NCBI RefSeq assembly: GCF_947502065.1
Contig: NZ_CANMYE010000009.1
Coordinates: 1-64,000, forward strand
Direction: 5' to 3'
Source of the DNA: an uncultured Pseudoteredinibacter sp.
GTDB lineage: Bacteria; Pseudomonadota; Gammaproteobacteria; Pseudomonadales; Cellvibrionaceae
DNA length: 64,000 nt
A model generated the notes under the pieces. That model was not told the origin of the DNA, searched no databases, and saw only the letters and a list, made by a program, of their open reading frames with translations. The number at the start of each line of letters is the position of its first letter. The first letter of the stretch is position 1. Shown here piece by piece: positions 8,309 through 18,700 of the stretch. The position numbers and the translations under genes are program-made.

Positions 8309-8794
8309 CTAATCCTCCAATACGCTCTGAGCAGCAGCAATTACCTTGCTGCGCTTAAAGGTTACAAACCAGCCCCAATATAAGCTGCTCAAACTCGTAA
8401 CAAGTACCACTAGAAAAAGGTCTATAACATGAAATCGAAAAAGCAAGTGTAGAGCCACATGAAGAAGAACAACCCCCAATAGACATGCAGACAACTTGGC
8501 ATTAAATACCTTTACACCCCTATATAACTTCGAATGTTCAAATACACAATAAGCAAAGAAGAGCCCAAAAACTACAAAGCCTTCAGCACTGCTTGGCAAA
8601 CCTGAAAAGAATGAAATAGGCCAAAAACACCCCAAAGAACAAACAATCCGGTGGCCTCTCCACCCCGCTTCACGCCAAAATATCTCTCGGAACTCGGAAT
8701 CTTTCTGCTGAGAATCAGTGAAAATAGCAACGCAATATGGAATCATTGCTACAACACCGAAAATAACAGCAGCTAAAACAAAAAATCCAACCAT
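8309..8794 (-). CDS. Hypothetical multi-pass membrane protein
   Basis: A protein of about 161 residues starting MVGFFVLAAVIFGVV, with four hydrophobic segments. A GAGAG sequence lies four bases before the ATG at 8794; a TTG 11 codons upstream is less likely. It is coupled to the HAD phosphatase gene, whose GTG begins right after this stop. No domain recognised. Confidence 0.6.
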   Translation of the reverse strand: MVGFFVLAAVIFGVVAMIPYCVAIFTDSQQKDSEFREIFWREAGWRGHRIVCSLGCFWPISFFSGLPSSAEGFVVFGLFFAYCVFEHSKLYRGVKVFNAKLSACLLGVVLLHVALHLLFRFHVIDLFLVVLVTSLSSLYWGWFVTFKRSKVIAAAQSVLED

Positions 8795-8869
8795 TAAACT
8801 CTCAACGCGCTGAATACACGACAGCAATCAATGACCAATAAAACTCACTAACCTCTCAAATTATTCCTG

Positions 8870-9366
8870 CTAGCAAACACTCTGCTTCTTCCCGCCTAAC
8901 TCAGCAACATTGATAATCTCTACTACTGACTTAACCGTAATATGATACTCCCTATAGTCGCACTCAATTCCAGATGCATATGAAGAAATAAGAAATTCAG
9001 CATTACCCGATATAACTTCACGACCTTTTAAAGCTGCATCCAGCTGTTGGTCTGTAAGTAGCAGCTTTGCAACTTTTCCTGCGTTCTTAACTTGAATTTT
9101 CTTAGGAGGAATAGGTTTAAATTTAATCGCTGCTGGAAGCCTCTCCATTTCCTCTTGGGTAGGCGTAAGAATCACACTCAGGCCACTAGAATCTAGTGAA
9201 TCAAATGATCGCTGCACAACATATACAGATCGAATCAGTTCTTCACCGACAAAGTAATCCCACACCCCCCATATTTACTTTCCAAATACACCAAGTTTGA
9301 GTTTTTTGGCCTAGAGTACTCTTCTAGCCCATACGAGGAGAATGAAACCAGCAAAACTAGAAACAT
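8870..9366 (-). pseudogene. Secreted protein gene interrupted by a one-base slip in a G tract
   Basis: The frame from 8870 to 9265 encodes about 130 residues but has no credible start: the only initiator is a GTG inside a GGGGGG run. A separate frame starts at ATG 9366 and encodes a signal peptide (MFLVLLVSFSSYG) followed by about 30 residues before stopping. The two frames meet at the six-G tract (about 9266-9271). If that tract held seven G, a single 165-residue secreted protein would read straight through (LESKYGGVWDYFVGEE). It is therefore a frameshifted gene, a phase-variable tract, or a sequencing error. The family is unknown; the C-terminal half contains KIQVKNAGKVAKLLL and an ISSYASGIECDYREYHI strand pair. 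Confidence 0.7.
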
Positions 9367-9521
9367 TTACTTTGACATTATAGACCTACCCTTACACATT
9401 TTTCGCTACTTCCACCACGTGAACCTAGAGTCTAACTAGGCATAACAGCAACTCTTGCTAACACCTGCAGTGCTTATGCGCAGCTTAATTTTTATGAATC
9501 TAAGCAAACCTTTCGCTGCGG

Positions 9522-9926
9522 TTACCTCTGGTTTCTCAAATCCTTGCTAAGTAGCGTTTTCAAGCGCGTATTGTAGGCCAATACATAATATTCATTATAC
9601 TCATACTCGCTAATTTTGAGCGCTATAGTCTCGGTGAAGCCCCCCAACACACATACAAGCCTTACAAAACCAGACTGTCTATCATCTAAAGCCGCTATTT
9701 CTTTACGGGAGACACCAAGATACTTGCCGTTGTGGCGCTGAAAGTATGCATAGCCCGCTTCATATTCTCGCTCGGCATCTTCAAAGCCTCGAATCGTAGA
9801 AACATTTGGATCCTCAGCGATATCAATTAGGCTTTGAGCTCTATATATTTCAGAGTAAACAAAAAATAAAGTCATAAAGACTAGGGATGTTCCCATCAGA
9901 ATTAAGTTCTTTACTAGAGTATTCAT
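9522..9926 (-). CDS. Hypothetical protein with an N-terminal membrane anchor
   Basis: A 134-residue protein with one N-terminal hydrophobic helix (LILMGTSLVFMTLFFVY) and an acidic, aromatic-rich soluble domain (EYEAGYAYFQRH and ISEYEYNEYYVLAYN). No family recognised. The ATG at 9926 has only a weak AAGA site upstream. It sits in the minus-strand cluster of unknowns. Confidence 0.55.
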   Translation of the reverse strand: MNTLVKNLILMGTSLVFMTLFFVYSEIYRAQSLIDIAEDPNVSTIRGFEDAEREYEAGYAYFQRHNGKYLGVSRKEIAALDDRQSGFVRLVCVLGGFTETIALKISEYEYNEYYVLAYNTRLKTLLSKDLRNQR

Positions 9927-10016
9927 AGAATCTTAACGCTATTAATACGGACGAACGAGCACAGAATAGATTGCCGTACCAGTTCGTCTTTGCACCGGGT
10001 GCCACACCCTTGCTTT

Positions 10017-10463
10017 TTATAGATCTTTACCAGCACACTCTCTAGTCCATTTGTAATAAGCTATATTTGACTTAATCAGATATAAACTGAGAGGGTAAAG
10101 AGATATAACAAGCCCCATTGCAAACATAAAGTAGGCCGAGTGCACATACCCCACATAGAACATTGGCCCCACAGTTGAGAAAGTAGCGATAGAAGTTGCA
10201 GCTCTGTACCTATAGTCTTCGATACCTAACAATACAGACGCCCCCGCCCAAAACAAAGCATTAGACAAATAGGCTATAGATTGCAGAGAGTTCCAGCTAA
10301 CATCTAATGCAAACCATAAAAACAAAAAGAAAGCAGCCATAGCAAACTCTAACAGCTCCAATACCTTCAGGTTCTGTGGCTTTCTCAATAGCCTATCGGG
10401 GACCACCGTTTGATTTGGCAGACTTCTTACATAGTTCCTTACGTGTCGATAATTTATCGCCAT
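10017..10463 (-). CDS. Hypothetical four-helix membrane protein
   Basis: A 148-residue protein starting MAINYRHVRNYVRS, with a basic N-terminus and four hydrophobic segments (for example LLEFAMAAFFLFLWFAL and YFMFAMGLVISLYPL). The ATG at 10463 was taken because GGTG precedes it by six bases; the open frame continues 20 codons upstream. No domain recognised. It is the last gene of the accessory stretch before the palindromic element at 10715. Confidence 0.55.
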   Translation of the reverse strand: MAINYRHVRNYVRSLPNQTVVPDRLLRKPQNLKVLELLEFAMAAFFLFLWFALDVSWNSLQSIAYLSNALFWAGASVLLGIEDYRYRAATSIATFSTVGPMFYVGYVHSAYFMFAMGLVISLYPLSLYLIKSNIAYYKWTRECAGKDL

Positions 10464-10523
10464 TCTATTCACCAGCTCAAACGAGAGGCAGAGATAAATA
10501 TGCACCAAGTAGACGCATCTCAA

Positions 10524-10903
10524 TAATACGGAAAGATAGGATGGACCGTTTTAACATCTATCTGCATTCCGTTGCCTAAAACTCTAATCTATTGCTTTAC
10601 CAAAACTTTTACAAGCACCTGCAAATTCACATCAAGACTTAAGGGGTTGACACCTAAAACCTCAATTCTTCCTAGATTCGTAAAACCAACACAATGAAAA
10701 AACCACCAAAGCAGCTTAAAGGCCGGGTTGCCTCTAAGCCACAATCAGAGCGAGCGCCGAGAGAGTAAAAAAGACTCACGTCTTTTTGTGAGGCTTTTTT
10801 AGGAAGGAGGGAAGCCGGGAGGGCCGCCGATCGTGGCTTAGGGGCAACCTGGCCTTTAAGCGGTCAGATGTTAAAAAGCTAAACACCCGAACCTAGGCAC
10901 ATA
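10524..10903. repeat. Palindromic element I (10715-10860) in a 380 bp gene-free gap
   Basis: Arms 10715-10742 and 10833-10860 are inverted repeats matching at 26 of 28 positions (CTTAAAGGCC to CTAAGCCAC). The right arm is followed by CGGTCAG (10861-10867), the edge tag seen on several other elements. The 90 bp core differs from those of the other copies. It contains a terminator-like hairpin (10771-10800: ACTCAC, loop, GTGAG, then GC and six T) and could end transcription entering from the left. No convincing ORF was seen in the rest of the gap. Confidence 0.8.
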
Positions 10904-12349
10904 TTAAACAAACTCCAAAACCCCATCCTCTAACTTACCATGCCGAATCGCAAAATAATCTCGATAATAATTATCCTGATTACGCCAAGGATAAGCCTCA
11001 CCCTGTTTAGGCATAATACTCTCAGCACGGCTAATATAGCCGGATTTCAAAGAATCGATCATCGGGCTCTGGGCAAAACCATCTAGATCTAGCTTAGGCA
11101 TCACCTGCTTACGGCCCGTGGTTTTCATATGCTTAATTAAACGGCATACATAGTCCGAAGTTAAATCGGCTTTCAAAGTCCAAGAAGCATTCGTATAACC
11201 AAATACCGAAACCATATTCGGCAAATTGGCAAACATCATACCCTTGTAATTGACCAACTCACCGGATTCAATTTTTTGATCATCCTTATAAAGATCAATG
11301 CCACCCAAGAACTGCAAATCCAAACCCGTCGCCGGCACAATAATATCGGCATCGATTGACTCGCCCGATTTTAATTGCACACCGCTTTCGGTAAAAGTTT
11401 CAATATGATCAGTAACAATAGAAGCCTTGCCTTCTTTTAGGCACTTAAACAAATCACTATCAGGTACCAAGCACATACGTTGATCCCAAGGGTTATAGCT
11501 TGGGTTAAAGTGCACATCAACATCTACCGAATCACCCACCTCATCTTTGACCATATCGCGCAAATATTGGCGCACACCATCCGGGCTTCGTTTAGATTTG
11601 GAAAAGATATACCAGCTAAGGAAGATATTTTTAGCGCGGGTAAGATAATGCGCCCAGCTATCTGGCATAAATTTGTGTAGCCACTTAGCAATAGGATCGC
11701 GTGCTGGGCGAGTAAAAACATAAGTGGGCGAGCGCTGCAGCATAGTGACATGGGCAGCCTCATCGGCCATAGACGGCACCAAAGTTACCGCCGTGGCACC
11801 ACTGCCAATAATCAGCACCTTCTTATCTTTATAATCTAAATCTTCAGGCCACTGCTGCGGATGAACTTTTAAGCCATTGAAATTTTCATAGCCGGGGAAT
11901 TCCGGCAAATAGCCCTGCTCGTAATTGTAGTAGCCCGTGCAAGTTACCAAAAATTGGGTTTTTAGAATCTGCTCTTCACCGCCCTTGTGGCGATAATGCA
12001 CAAACCAGCATGCCTCATCACTACTCCATTGCAGTTTCTCTACCCGATGGCTGTAGCGAATGTTTTCATGCACACCATATTCAGAAGCGGTTTCATCCAA
12101 GTATTCACGAATGGATTCGGCCGAAGCGATATCAGCGCCATTAGTCCATGGGCGAAAGCTGTAACCAAAGGTATACATATCGGAATCAGAACGGATACCC
12201 GGGTATTTAAAAAGATCCCAGGTGCCACCAAAATTTTCTCGGCCTTCTAAAATGGCGTACTTCTGATCGGGGCACTTTTGCTTTAAATGACAAGCCATGC
12301 CAATACCAGAAATGCCCGCACCAATAATCAGAACGTCTAATGCTTCCAC
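10904..12349 (-). CDS. Flavin-containing (Baeyer-Villiger-type) monooxygenase
   Basis: A 481-residue class B flavoprotein monooxygenase using FAD and NADPH to oxygenate ketones or other substrates. It has an N-terminal FAD-binding GAGISG at residues 10-15, the BVMO fingerprint F157-x-G-x-x-x-H163-x-x-x-W167-P, and a second Rossmann motif IGSGATA around residue 182. The start is GTG, with GAGG six to seven bases upstream. It diverges from an AraC-type regulator at 12568, the usual arrangement for a locally regulated catabolic oxygenase. Substrate unknown; cyclic ketones, steroids or long-chain ketones would fit the nearby acyl-CoA dehydrogenases. Confidence 0.9.
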   Translation of the reverse strand: MEALDVLIIGAGISGIGMACHLKQKCPDQKYAILEGRENFGGTWDLFKYPGIRSDSDMYTFGYSFRPWTNGADIASAESIREYLDETASEYGVHENIRYSHRVEKLQWSSDEACWFVHYRHKGGEEQILKTQFLVTCTGYYNYEQGYLPEFPGYENFNGLKVHPQQWPEDLDYKDKKVLIIGSGATAVTLVPSMADEAAHVTMLQRSPTYVFTRPARDPIAKWLHKFMPDSWAHYLTRAKNIFLSWYIFSKSKRSPDGVRQYLRDMVKDEVGDSVDVDVHFNPSYNPWDQRMCLVPDSDLFKCLKEGKASIVTDHIETFTESGVQLKSGESIDADIIVPATGLDLQFLGGIDLYKDDQKIESGELVNYKGMMFANLPNMVSVFGYTNASWTLKADLTSDYVCRLIKHMKTTGRKQVMPKLDLDGFAQSPMIDSLKSGYISRAESIMPKQGEAYPWRNQDNYYRDYFAIRHGKLEDGVLEFV

Positions 12350-12567
12350 AATCGCCTCGCTACATTATTTTTATATCAAGATTCTTTATCGTGATTCTTC
12401 AACCCTAAATTAACGCTGGGCCGCTTTGAGTATGAGTTCATAGATACAAACTGTGCCATAGCCACCCCCGCTTAGCGATGATGGGCGCTGCCAGGCTTTT
12501 GATATTTTGAGCCACAGTGGTACGATTTGCCAAGCTTTACACTTTCAAACCAGCACAGACCTAAAAC
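12350..12567. promoter_or_regulatory. Divergent regulatory region between monooxygenase and AraC-type regulator
   Basis: A 218 bp gap with outward-facing genes. It contains two direct GATTCTT repeats (12380-12386 and 12393-12399) close to the monooxygenase start. Direct half-sites are what AraC-family dimers bind, but this match is short and the assignment is a guess. Confidence 0.35.
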
Positions 12568-13671
12568 ATGGCAGACTACCGCGCAGCCCCAATGTCGACA
12601 GCAAACAAAGCAAAGCAAGTACTGGCCCGAGGTGACCTACTTGTCAGCCAGCGCAGTGCTTTTGGTATTCAGCTAGAGCTGCAACAACTTGAAGAGATGG
12701 GCCAAGACGGCGAAGCGATTGCGCTATCCTGCGGAATACCGCCGATAGCCTTAGAAGATCCAGATTACCCGATTGAACAAGAGCAAGAACAAGCCTTGCT
12801 GTTAAAACTCATTGCAGCCCATCAACCCAATAGCCATCGCCTCTTGGCCCTGGAGGCCGGCGCCAATGCTTCAATCACCTTATTTGGCTTGCTGGGCCTT
12901 ACCGCCATGCATGCCGATACAGTGCTACATGCCGTGCAAACCATATTGAGCTTTCCAGAGCTTACCTGGGGGCAGAGCCATATCGAATTAGGGCGTAATA
13001 AAGATCACGATTACTGCCGATTTGAATTAGAACCCGATATTAAACTGGGCCATAAAGGTCAGCAGCTGCAGGAATTCTGCCTGCTAAGAGACCTGGTTTC
13101 TTCTGCCACATTGATAGAAGATATTGCCGGGCCAGATTGCACCCCGATAGCCGTCCACCTACCATTTGCTCCCGGCCCAGAAGAAGCCATGATTCAGGAA
13201 CACTTTGGTGACTGCGTACTTTACCAGCAAGATAGCGCCAGCCTATTGTGTGCCCCCGGCCACTTTGATCGCGCGCCCCTGCGACAAAACCAAGCGATTT
13301 ACCGGGCCTATTTAAAACTGGTGCAAAGAGTCTCGGCGGATTTGCGCCGCCAAAGCCGCTATGTAGAGCTGGTAAAGCGCCAGCTACAACTGCAAGCGAT
13401 CATCCCCGACCGAGAAACCCTAGCCCAAGCTCTGCACGTCAGCCCCCGCACCCTAGCCCGCAAACTGGAAGCCGAAGGCGCCAGTTTTAAAGAGCTACGC
13501 CGTGAAGTACAACAAAGCCGCGCCGAGCAAGCTCTACGCAAAGGCGGGCTATCCATGGCGGTGCTTGCCGAGCAGCTTGGGTTTGCCGATAGCGCCGCTT
13601 TTAGCCGCGCTTTTAAAAGCTGGACCGGCCATGCCCCTAGCGCCTGGAGCAAGCTGGCACTTACAAACTAA
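12568..13671 (+). CDS. AraC-family transcriptional regulator with Arabinose_bd-type ligand domain
   Basis: A 367-residue regulator. The N-terminal 200 residues match the OruR/ArgR-like ligand domain (FGLLGLTAMHADTVLHA, LTWGQSHIEL). The C-terminal 100 residues form the double helix-turn-helix HTH_18 domain, with LAQALHVSPRTLARKLEAEG and LAEQLGFADSAAFSRAFKSW. It probably controls the divergent monooxygenase. An ATG eight codons further in (12592) is an alternative start; neither has a strong ribosome site. The effector is unknown. Confidence 0.88.
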   Translation: MADYRAAPMSTANKAKQVLARGDLLVSQRSAFGIQLELQQLEEMGQDGEAIALSCGIPPIALEDPDYPIEQEQEQALLLKLIAAHQPNSHRLLALEAGANASITLFGLLGLTAMHADTVLHAVQTILSFPELTWGQSHIELGRNKDHDYCRFELEPDIKLGHKGQQLQEFCLLRDLVSSATLIEDIAGPDCTPIAVHLPFAPGPEEAMIQEHFGDCVLYQQDSASLLCAPGHFDRAPLRQNQAIYRAYLKLVQRVSADLRRQSRYVELVKRQLQLQAIIPDRETLAQALHVSPRTLARKLEAEGASFKELRREVQQSRAEQALRKGGLSMAVLAEQLGFADSAAFSRAFKSWTGHAPSAWSKLALTN

Positions 13672-13791
13672 GCCTAATTTAACTGATTACTGAACCACTG
13701 CCGCCACCTTCTAAAGATCTAGCAGCCTCCTACAAGCGTAAAAACAGACACAGGATTAACAATTCTTATTGCCCTAATAGCGGCAATTTTA

Positions 13792-13846
13792 TTGACTCTA
13801 AGGCCTTGCAGCGTAGAATCGCACAGCATTCGAATGATGTTCGAAT
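13792..13846 (+). promoter_or_regulatory. Promoter and TetR-type operator of the RND efflux operon
   Basis: A -35 TTGACT (13792-13797) and a -10 TAGAAT (13814-13819) are spaced by 16 bp. Just downstream is the inverted repeat ATTCGAA-TGATG-TTCGAAT (13828-13846), lying across the expected transcript start. It ends 33 bp before the TetR start codon, so it fits an autorepressor operator. Confidence 0.7.
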
Positions 13847-13879
13847 AAATTTCACACTAGCTAAATATGGTTGAACGCT

Positions 13880-14602
13880 ATGCCACCAGCCCCAAAACAC
13901 AGCCCCCAAGAACAGGAAGACATGATCCTTCACGCCGCCGCCAAGTGCGTGCAGCAAACCTCTCTACTGGATTTCACTATGTCGGCCATTGCCAAAGAGG
14001 CCGAAGTTTCTATTGGCACCCTATATAAGCACGTGCAAAGCAAGGAAGATGTTTTGGTGGCCCTAGGCACTCGCATGTCACGGCATTTGCACGACACCTT
14101 CGCTCAAACCTTAAGCCTAGATTTAACAACCCCCGAAAAGATCATTGCGCTAGGCCTGTTAGACCCAAACAAAACCCAGTGCTACGACTTCGATAGCCAC
14201 CTTGATGCCTTGGTAAATTGCGAAGCGATTTTGCGCCGAGCCTCACCACGCTGGCTAGAGAATATGTCTCAAAGCATTGAAGCCTGCGGCGCACTGTTTG
14301 AAAAACTTTGGCAAAACGCCATTGATAAAGGCGAATTGGATATTGAATCCAGTAACACCACTATCGCCGAGCTCAGCACAGCAACCTGGTCTATGCATGT
14401 GGGTTATTCACAGGTGGTGTTGCGCCAACATAATCGCAGCGCCATTCAATTAGCCGAGCCATTGCCTTACCCACTGCCCGCCGATGATCTACTAATCAAA
14501 AATTTTACGCGCCTACTGAATAGTTATGACTGGCAACAAAAAGTTGACGATGCCGGCGTACAACGCGCATTGGCGGCGGTAAACGCCGCCGGACTACGCT
14601 AA
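13880..14602 (+). CDS. TetR-family transcriptional repressor of the downstream RND pump
   Basis: A 240-residue regulator with the TetR helix-turn-helix at residues 15-60 (FTMSAIAKEAEVSIGTLYKH, then QSKEDVLVALG) and a long ligand-binding C-terminal region. It is the first gene of a three-gene operon, 32 bp before the adaptor gene. The ATG at 13880 is preferred over a TTG three codons upstream. A perfect 7-5-7 inverted repeat overlaps its promoter, so it most likely represses itself and the pump until a ligand binds. Confidence 0.88.
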   Translation: MPPAPKHSPQEQEDMILHAAAKCVQQTSLLDFTMSAIAKEAEVSIGTLYKHVQSKEDVLVALGTRMSRHLHDTFAQTLSLDLTTPEKIIALGLLDPNKTQCYDFDSHLDALVNCEAILRRASPRWLENMSQSIEACGALFEKLWQNAIDKGELDIESSNTTIAELSTATWSMHVGYSQVVLRQHNRSAIQLAEPLPYPLPADDLLIKNFTRLLNSYDWQQKVDDAGVQRALAAVNAAGLR

Positions 14603-14634
14603 ACAATTATTTTAATATTATTGGATTACATACC

Positions 14635-15774
14635 ATGAATCTTCGCCGTTGGATAATCACTATCGTACTTTGCCTGCTGGTTTTTGCCGGCCTTGGCACA
14701 GTGAAGTTCTTACAGATTAAAGAAGCCATTGCGATTGGTAAATCGTTCCCTGAGCCATCAGCCACTGTAAAAGCAGTTACTGTAGAAGCCGCCGAGTTTC
14801 GCCAGCAGCTTACCGTTAGCGGTGAGCTTATTGCGCCGCAGCAGCTGGATTTACGTACTGAGCTGGGCGGTAAAATTAAAACCTTAAACCTACCCTCGGG
14901 CGGCCTTGTTGAAGCCGGCCAAGTTTTGCTACAGCTGGATGTTAGCGAAGAAGAAGCTCGCTTACGTGCAGCCAATGCCAGTGCGCGTCTAGCAAAAATC
15001 ACTTTGGATCGTAATAAAAAGCTACGCAAACAAAACCGCGTTAGCGCCGAAGCGCTGGATCGCGCCGAGGCCGACTACCAAACCAGCCTGGCCGAAATTG
15101 CCGCACAAAAAGCGGTTATCAACAAGAAGACCATTGTGGCGCCTTTTAAAGGCCATGTTGGCTTGCACACTTTAGAGGCCGGCCAGTACTTGAACCCCAA
15201 TACGATGATCACTCGCTTGGTGGGTGTGAATAATTTTATTTGGGTCGATTTTTCTGTACCTCAGGATTTCCCTCGCTTAGATGCTAACAGCGAGATTGAA
15301 GTACAGCTTAAGCCTAGTCAATCTGTAATGGCCCAGCTTGTTGCCAGTGATGCCGAAGTTAATAGTAGCTCACGCCAGCTACGCTATCGTGGCCGCATCG
15401 AGCAGCCGGAAAACACAAACCTCAACAGCAATAGCATTGTAGAGGTGAAGTTAAGTGCAGGCGCTATTGAAGCGGCTAGCTGGGTGCCAGATGTGAGCAT
15501 CAGCCGCGATCAATTCGCCGATTATGTGTATCGCCTAAACCCAGATGCTGCAGGTGACTTTTATCGCGCTGAGCGCGTACGCATTGAGCTAGGCCCGCGC
15601 CGTAACAACGGTTTTATTATTCGCGATGGTATTGCCGAAGGTAGCCTAGTGGCCAGCATTGGCAGCTTCAAACTGCGCCAAGGGCTAAAAGTATTTATTC
15701 AAACCAAGCCAACGGTTACTGCAGAATCAAAAGCCAGTGCCGATGAGCAAGCTAATACTGAGGGGGCACAATGA
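14635..15774 (+). CDS. RND efflux pump periplasmic adaptor (membrane fusion protein)
   Basis: A 379-residue adaptor of the AcrA/MexA/HlyD type that links an inner-membrane RND pump to an outer-membrane channel. One N-terminal anchor helix (LCLLVFAGLGTVKF) is followed by the lipoyl/barrel-sandwich halves (SGELIAPQQLDLRTE and VAPFKGHVGL), a helical hairpin and beta-barrel domains. There is no lipobox Cys. Its stop overlaps the start of the transporter gene (ATGA). No outer-membrane channel gene is in the operon, so it must borrow one from elsewhere. Confidence 0.9.
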   Translation: MNLRRWIITIVLCLLVFAGLGTVKFLQIKEAIAIGKSFPEPSATVKAVTVEAAEFRQQLTVSGELIAPQQLDLRTELGGKIKTLNLPSGGLVEAGQVLLQLDVSEEEARLRAANASARLAKITLDRNKKLRKQNRVSAEALDRAEADYQTSLAEIAAQKAVINKKTIVAPFKGHVGLHTLEAGQYLNPNTMITRLVGVNNFIWVDFSVPQDFPRLDANSEIEVQLKPSQSVMAQLVASDAEVNSSSRQLRYRGRIEQPENTNLNSNSIVEVKLSAGAIEAASWVPDVSISRDQFADYVYRLNPDAAGDFYRAERVRIELGPRRNNGFIIRDGIAEGSLVASIGSFKLRQGLKVFIQTKPTVTAESKASADEQANTEGAQ

Positions 15775-18700
15775 GCAACTCACATGATCGCCCCAACTTA
15801 ATGGACATCTTTGTTAGAAAGCCTGTCCTAGCCGTTGTGGTTTCTGCCATTTTGCTGCTGGCCGGCATTCGCGCCGCGCAGGAGATATCGATACTGCAGT
15901 ACCCGAAAATCGAAAGCGCTTCATTGGTGGTTAGCACGGTTTATACCGGCGCCGATGCCGAGACAGTGCAGGGTTTTATTACCGACCCAATCGAGCGCGC
16001 TGTTGCTACCGTGCCCGGTATTGATTATGTCGATTCCAATACCGTTGCTGGCTCCAGCACCGTTACCGGTTGGCTTAAACTCAATGAAGACAGCACTGCA
16101 GCATTGGCCGAGCTAAATGCACGCTTAAGCCAGATTCGTTTTGAGTTGCCTGCAGGCGCTGAAGATCCGGCCGTTTCCGTTAGCCGAGCCGATCGCGCCA
16201 ATGCGGTATTTTATTTGCCTGTATATGCCGAAGACTATAGCCGCTCCGAGCTTAACGATTATCTATCACGCCGGGTAAACCCTATCCTATCTTCTATCGA
16301 TGGAGTGCAGCGTATCGGCTTGGAAGGCGGTCGCGATCCAGCAATGCGAGTATGGTTAGACCCAAGTCGCTTGGCAGCTTATAAAATTGGTGCCAATGAA
16401 GTACTTACGGCTCTGCGCGATAACAATATTATTGCCACCATTGGTGAAAGTGAGAATGCTCGCCACCGCATTAATCTATTAACCGATAGCACTTTAAAAA
16501 CTGTTGCGGACTTTGAGCAGCTGGTGGTACGCGATACGGGCGATGGATTAATTTACTTGCAAGATATTGCCGACATCGAACTAGGTGAAGTCGAAGGCCA
16601 GGTAAGCGGCCGTTTTTTACAGCGCTCTACTATATTTATCTCTATTTGGCCTTTGCCGGGCGCTAATGAAATCGAAATTGGTGATGAGGTTTATCGCCAA
16701 CTCGATAATATTCGCCCAACTTTGCCGGATGGCGTCACCATTGATATGGGTTACGATGGCACGCTCTATATGCGCGCTGCGCTAAAGGAAATTTTCACCA
16801 CCTTACTGGAGACTGTATTCTTGGTGGGCATTGTGGTGATTGCTTTGATGGGCTCATTCCGCACAGCCTTGGTGCCGCTCATTACCATTCCTATTTCTAT
16901 TTTAGGCGCTGTGGCCGCTATGGCCATTATGGGCTTTACCTTAAACCTGCTTACTGTGTTGGCGGTGGTGCTTTCGGTAGGCTTGGTGGTTGATGATGCT
17001 ATTGTGGTGGTTGAAAACGTGGCGCGTCATATGCGCAACGGTATGAGCCGCACCCAAGCCGCTCTCACTAGCTCGCGCCAATTATTAGCACCAGTAACGG
17101 CGATGACCATTACTTTGGCGGCGGTATATGCACCCATTGGCTTTCTTTCGGGCTTAACTGGGGTTTTGTTTAAAGAGTTTGCTTTTACGCTAGCTATTGC
17201 GGTTTTAATCTCTGGCCTGGTGGCTGTAACGCTATCTCCCATTATGAGTGCTACGGTTTGCCCAGAAGGCGGTAAAGAAAGCCGCATGACGGTTTGGGTT
17301 AACCAGCAATTCGATAAAGCCCAACACTGGTATCGCAACTTTTTAGGTCACGTATTTAACTGGCGTGGCCAGTTGGTGTTTGCGGCCATCTTCATTGCGC
17401 TGCTAACGGTGCCCTTTTATATGTTCTCGCAAAAAGAGCTGGCACCTATTGAAGACAATAGCAGTATTAATACGATTATTACTGCACCGCCTGAGTCTTC
17501 CCTAGAGTACACCAATACCAATATGTATCAGGTTGTCGATACGCTGCTGACAACTGAATCTTCCCACGGTATGTGGCAGGTGCTGCGCGCCAGTGGTGGC
17601 TTTGGCGGTTTGTTGTTAGGCGATGTAGATGAACGCAGCCGTAGCAATCAGGAGTTATTGCCTGAGGTCTTTGGTAAATTGGGTGGCATTGCCGAGCTGA
17701 AAGTACTGCCTATTCTGTCGGCTTCTTTACCTACCGCAGGTAACTTTGATGTCGAGCTGGTCGTTCAAGGCCCGGCCAGCTACGGTGAGATGCGCGGCTA
17801 TGCCGAACAAATTATTGGCAAGGCTTATCAAAGCGGTAAGTTTATGTTTGCCGATACCGATCTGTATATCGATTTACCCCAGGTACGTTTTATTTTAAAG
17901 CGCGACCGCATTGCGGATTTGGGTATGAGCTTGTCATCGGTGAGCGAGCAGCTCAGTGTCTTGCTGTCTTCTAATTACAGTAATCGCTTTGATGGCAATG
18001 GTAAGGCTTTCCGGGTGATTCCTATGCTGAAGGAATCGGCTCGCGGGAATCCGGAGAGCTTTTTGAATTTGCAGTTGCGCACGCCCAGCGGCGATATGAT
18101 TCCTGTTTCTAGTATAGCCAGTTTAGAGAAGGTTACCGGCCCACGTTTGCTGGGTAAGTTTGATCAGCAAAAATCCTTCCGTATCTTTGGTGGTGTTTTG
18201 CCGGGCACGACTCGTGAGCAGGGCTTAAGTACTATTGAGGAAATTGCACAGGAGGTGTTGCCCGCTGGTTTTACTTTGGATTATGCCGGTGAGTCACGTC
18301 AGTTACGTAAGGAAGGCAATACACTGATGGGTGTGTTGATGATTGCGCTGATAGTGGTCTACTTTGTACTCACTATTCAGTTTAATAATTTCCGGGATCC
18401 TTTGGTTATTTTGCTGGGCTCGGTACCACTGGCTTTGGCCGGTGCCATGCTGTTCCCTTTCTTAAGCTTAACCACGGTAAATATTTATTCGCAGATTGGC
18501 TTGGTTACGCTGATTGGTTTGATTGCTAAGAACGGTATTCTGATCGTGGAGTTTGCTAAGCAATTGCAGGAGGAAGGCTGGACCAAGATTGAGGCGGTTA
18601 AGGAAGCCGCCGCTACGCGTTTACGTCCTGTTTTGATGACGACGGCAGCGACCGTGCTGGGCCACTTCCCCTTGGTTTTGGTTACCGGCGCTGGTGCGGA

